A program made the translations under genes and the position numbers. 52,187 nucleotides of DNA from Deltaproteobacteria bacterium (GTDB lineage Bacteria > Desulfobacterota > Desulfobacteria > Desulfobacterales > B30-G6): assembly GCA_022340465.1 (NCBI GenBank), contig JAJDNW010000029.1:1-52187 (forward strand), given 5' to 3'. Under the pieces are notes generated by a model. The model worked only from the letters and a program-made list of their open reading frames with translations, was not told where the DNA came from and ran no database searches. Position 1 is the first letter of the stretch; each line of letters opens with the position of its first letter. Below are positions 51,757 through 52,187 of the stretch, piece after piece.

Positions 51757-51837
51757 ATGGTATCTGAACCCATTCTCGAACTGCAAATACACCCGCTAAC
51801 CATAAGGAATGAAAAAATTCGACATGGAAACATTTGA
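51757..51837 (+). CDS. Possible 26-codon leader peptide overlapping the aminotransferase start
   Basis: An ATG with GGGGAG at good spacing opens a frame MVSEPILELQIHPLTIRNEK... of 26 residues. It ends in TGA inside the start of the aminotransferase gene in another frame. The good ribosome binding site and the overlap suggest translational coupling or a leader peptide. No homology is recognised, and it may be chance. Confidence 0.3.
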   Translation: MVSEPILELQIHPLTIRNEKIRHGNI

Positions 51838-52187
51838 CTTTGACAGGATCATCGACCGTCGCAATACCGGCAGCCTCAAGTGGGACCGGTACCACGGCAG
51901 GGACATCCTTCCTCTATGGGTGGCGGACATGGATTTCACGGCACCGCCCGCGGTGATCGATGCCCTTCGAAAAAGGCTCGATCATGGTGTTTTCGGTTAC
52001 ACGGTTCCCCCGGACGGCCTCGCCGAACAGGTCTGCGGGCGGCTGAAGAAAAAATACGCGTGGACGGTTCCTTCGGAAGCGATCGTATGGCTTCCGGGCG
52101 TGGTGAGCGGATTGAACCTCGCCTGCCGGAGCGTGGGTGAGGCCGGTGATCAAGTGGCTACCCTCACACCGGTGTACCCGCCTTTTT
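51824..52187 (+). CDS. PatB/MalY-type aminotransferase (C-S lyase), 3'-truncated by the window
   Basis: The first 121 residues of a fold-type I PLP enzyme. METFDFDRIIDRRNTGSLKWDRYHGRDILPLWVADMDFTAPPAVIDAL is the hallmark opening of the PatB/MalY family (cystathionine beta-lyase and related aminotransferases). WLPGVVSGLNLACRSVGEAGDQVATLTPVYPPF continues the N-terminal lobe. The PLP lysine lies beyond the window. Starts at 51809 and 51824 are both in frame. I prefer 51824 because AAGGA overlaps the earlier ATG too closely. Family members act on cystathionine, cysteine conjugates or aromatic substrates; the role here is open. Confidence 0.88.
   Translation, partial: METFDFDRIIDRRNTGSLKWDRYHGRDILPLWVADMDFTAPPAVIDALRKRLDHGVFGYTVPPDGLAEQVCGRLKKKYAWTVPSEAIVWLPGVVSGLNLACRSVGEAGDQVATLTPVYPPF

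Noticed and set aside
1-52187. CRISPR array, prophage, insertion sequence or integrase
   Set aside because: No regularly spaced direct repeats, transposase, integrase or phage structural motif was seen; only small non-coding palindromic elements are present.

Overview
The window looks like a chromosome segment of a complete-oxidising, sulfate-reducing member of the Desulfobacterota, most likely Desulfobacterales (Desulfosarcina/Desulfatitalea type). The signs are a periplasmic tetrahaem cytochrome c3, formate-tetrahydrofolate ligase for the C1 pathway, many acyl-CoA genes, a fused isobutyryl-CoA mutase, several TetR regulators, a UGA-encoded selenoprotein and dispersed palindromic repeats. 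This placement is inferred from gene content only.

Layout. 1-6.2 kb: an acyl-CoA synthetase inside a branched-chain-type (Liv) ABC uptake operon (ligase, LivH, LivM, binding protein, LivF; LivG is not in the window). 6.3-8.9 kb: a universal stress protein, a second AMP-ligase-like protein and a double-ACT protein. 9.1-19.7 kb: a C4/branched-chain acyl-CoA block. On the minus strand lie an XRE-cupin regulator, 3-hydroxyacyl-CoA dehydrogenase, thiolase, IcmF and a TetR. Divergently on the plus strand lie an acyl-CoA dehydrogenase, an enoyl-CoA hydratase and a DRE-TIM lyase. Two similar palindromes in the divergent gap probably tie both arms to the TetR. The genes suffice on paper to take isobutyryl-CoA through butyryl-, crotonyl-, 3-hydroxybutyryl- and acetoacetyl-CoA to acetyl-CoA. 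19.8-24.1 kb: four poorly known plus-strand genes: a DUF6125-like protein, a DUF2889-like protein, a DUF2889-like/PHP fusion and a DUF169/dephospho-CoA kinase fusion.

24.4-31.1 kb: a CecR-like TetR divergent from a tripartite RND efflux operon. 31.2-32.4 kb: an M24-fold protein with altered metal ligands. 32.5-36.8 kb (minus): a tightly packed cluster of a B12-binding radical SAM protein, a 92-residue unknown protein, a DUF166-family selenoprotein (Sec100, with a convincing bacterial SECIS) and an ABC-class ATPase. 37.2-38.9 kb: fhs. 39.2-43.0 kb: a heterodimeric ABC exporter. 43.4-47.5 kb: an RNase II/R family nuclease, a FecR-domain protein and a TetR. 48.0-51.1 kb: a TakP-like TRAP transporter. 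51.2-51.6 kb: cytochrome c3. 51.8 kb to the end: a PatB/MalY aminotransferase cut by the window.

The most unusual signals are four. (1) The UGA-interrupted DUF166 gene and its operon. (2) The DUF169-CoaE and DUF2889-PHP fusions next to acyl-CoA genes. (3) At least seven genes carry a gene-specific, mostly perfect inverted repeat at or just after the stop codon, and most of these are followed by a shared GCGGC-type second hairpin. (4) Three copies of a roughly 120-130 bp repeat with TTCAAGG-type inverted arms lie in the larger gaps.
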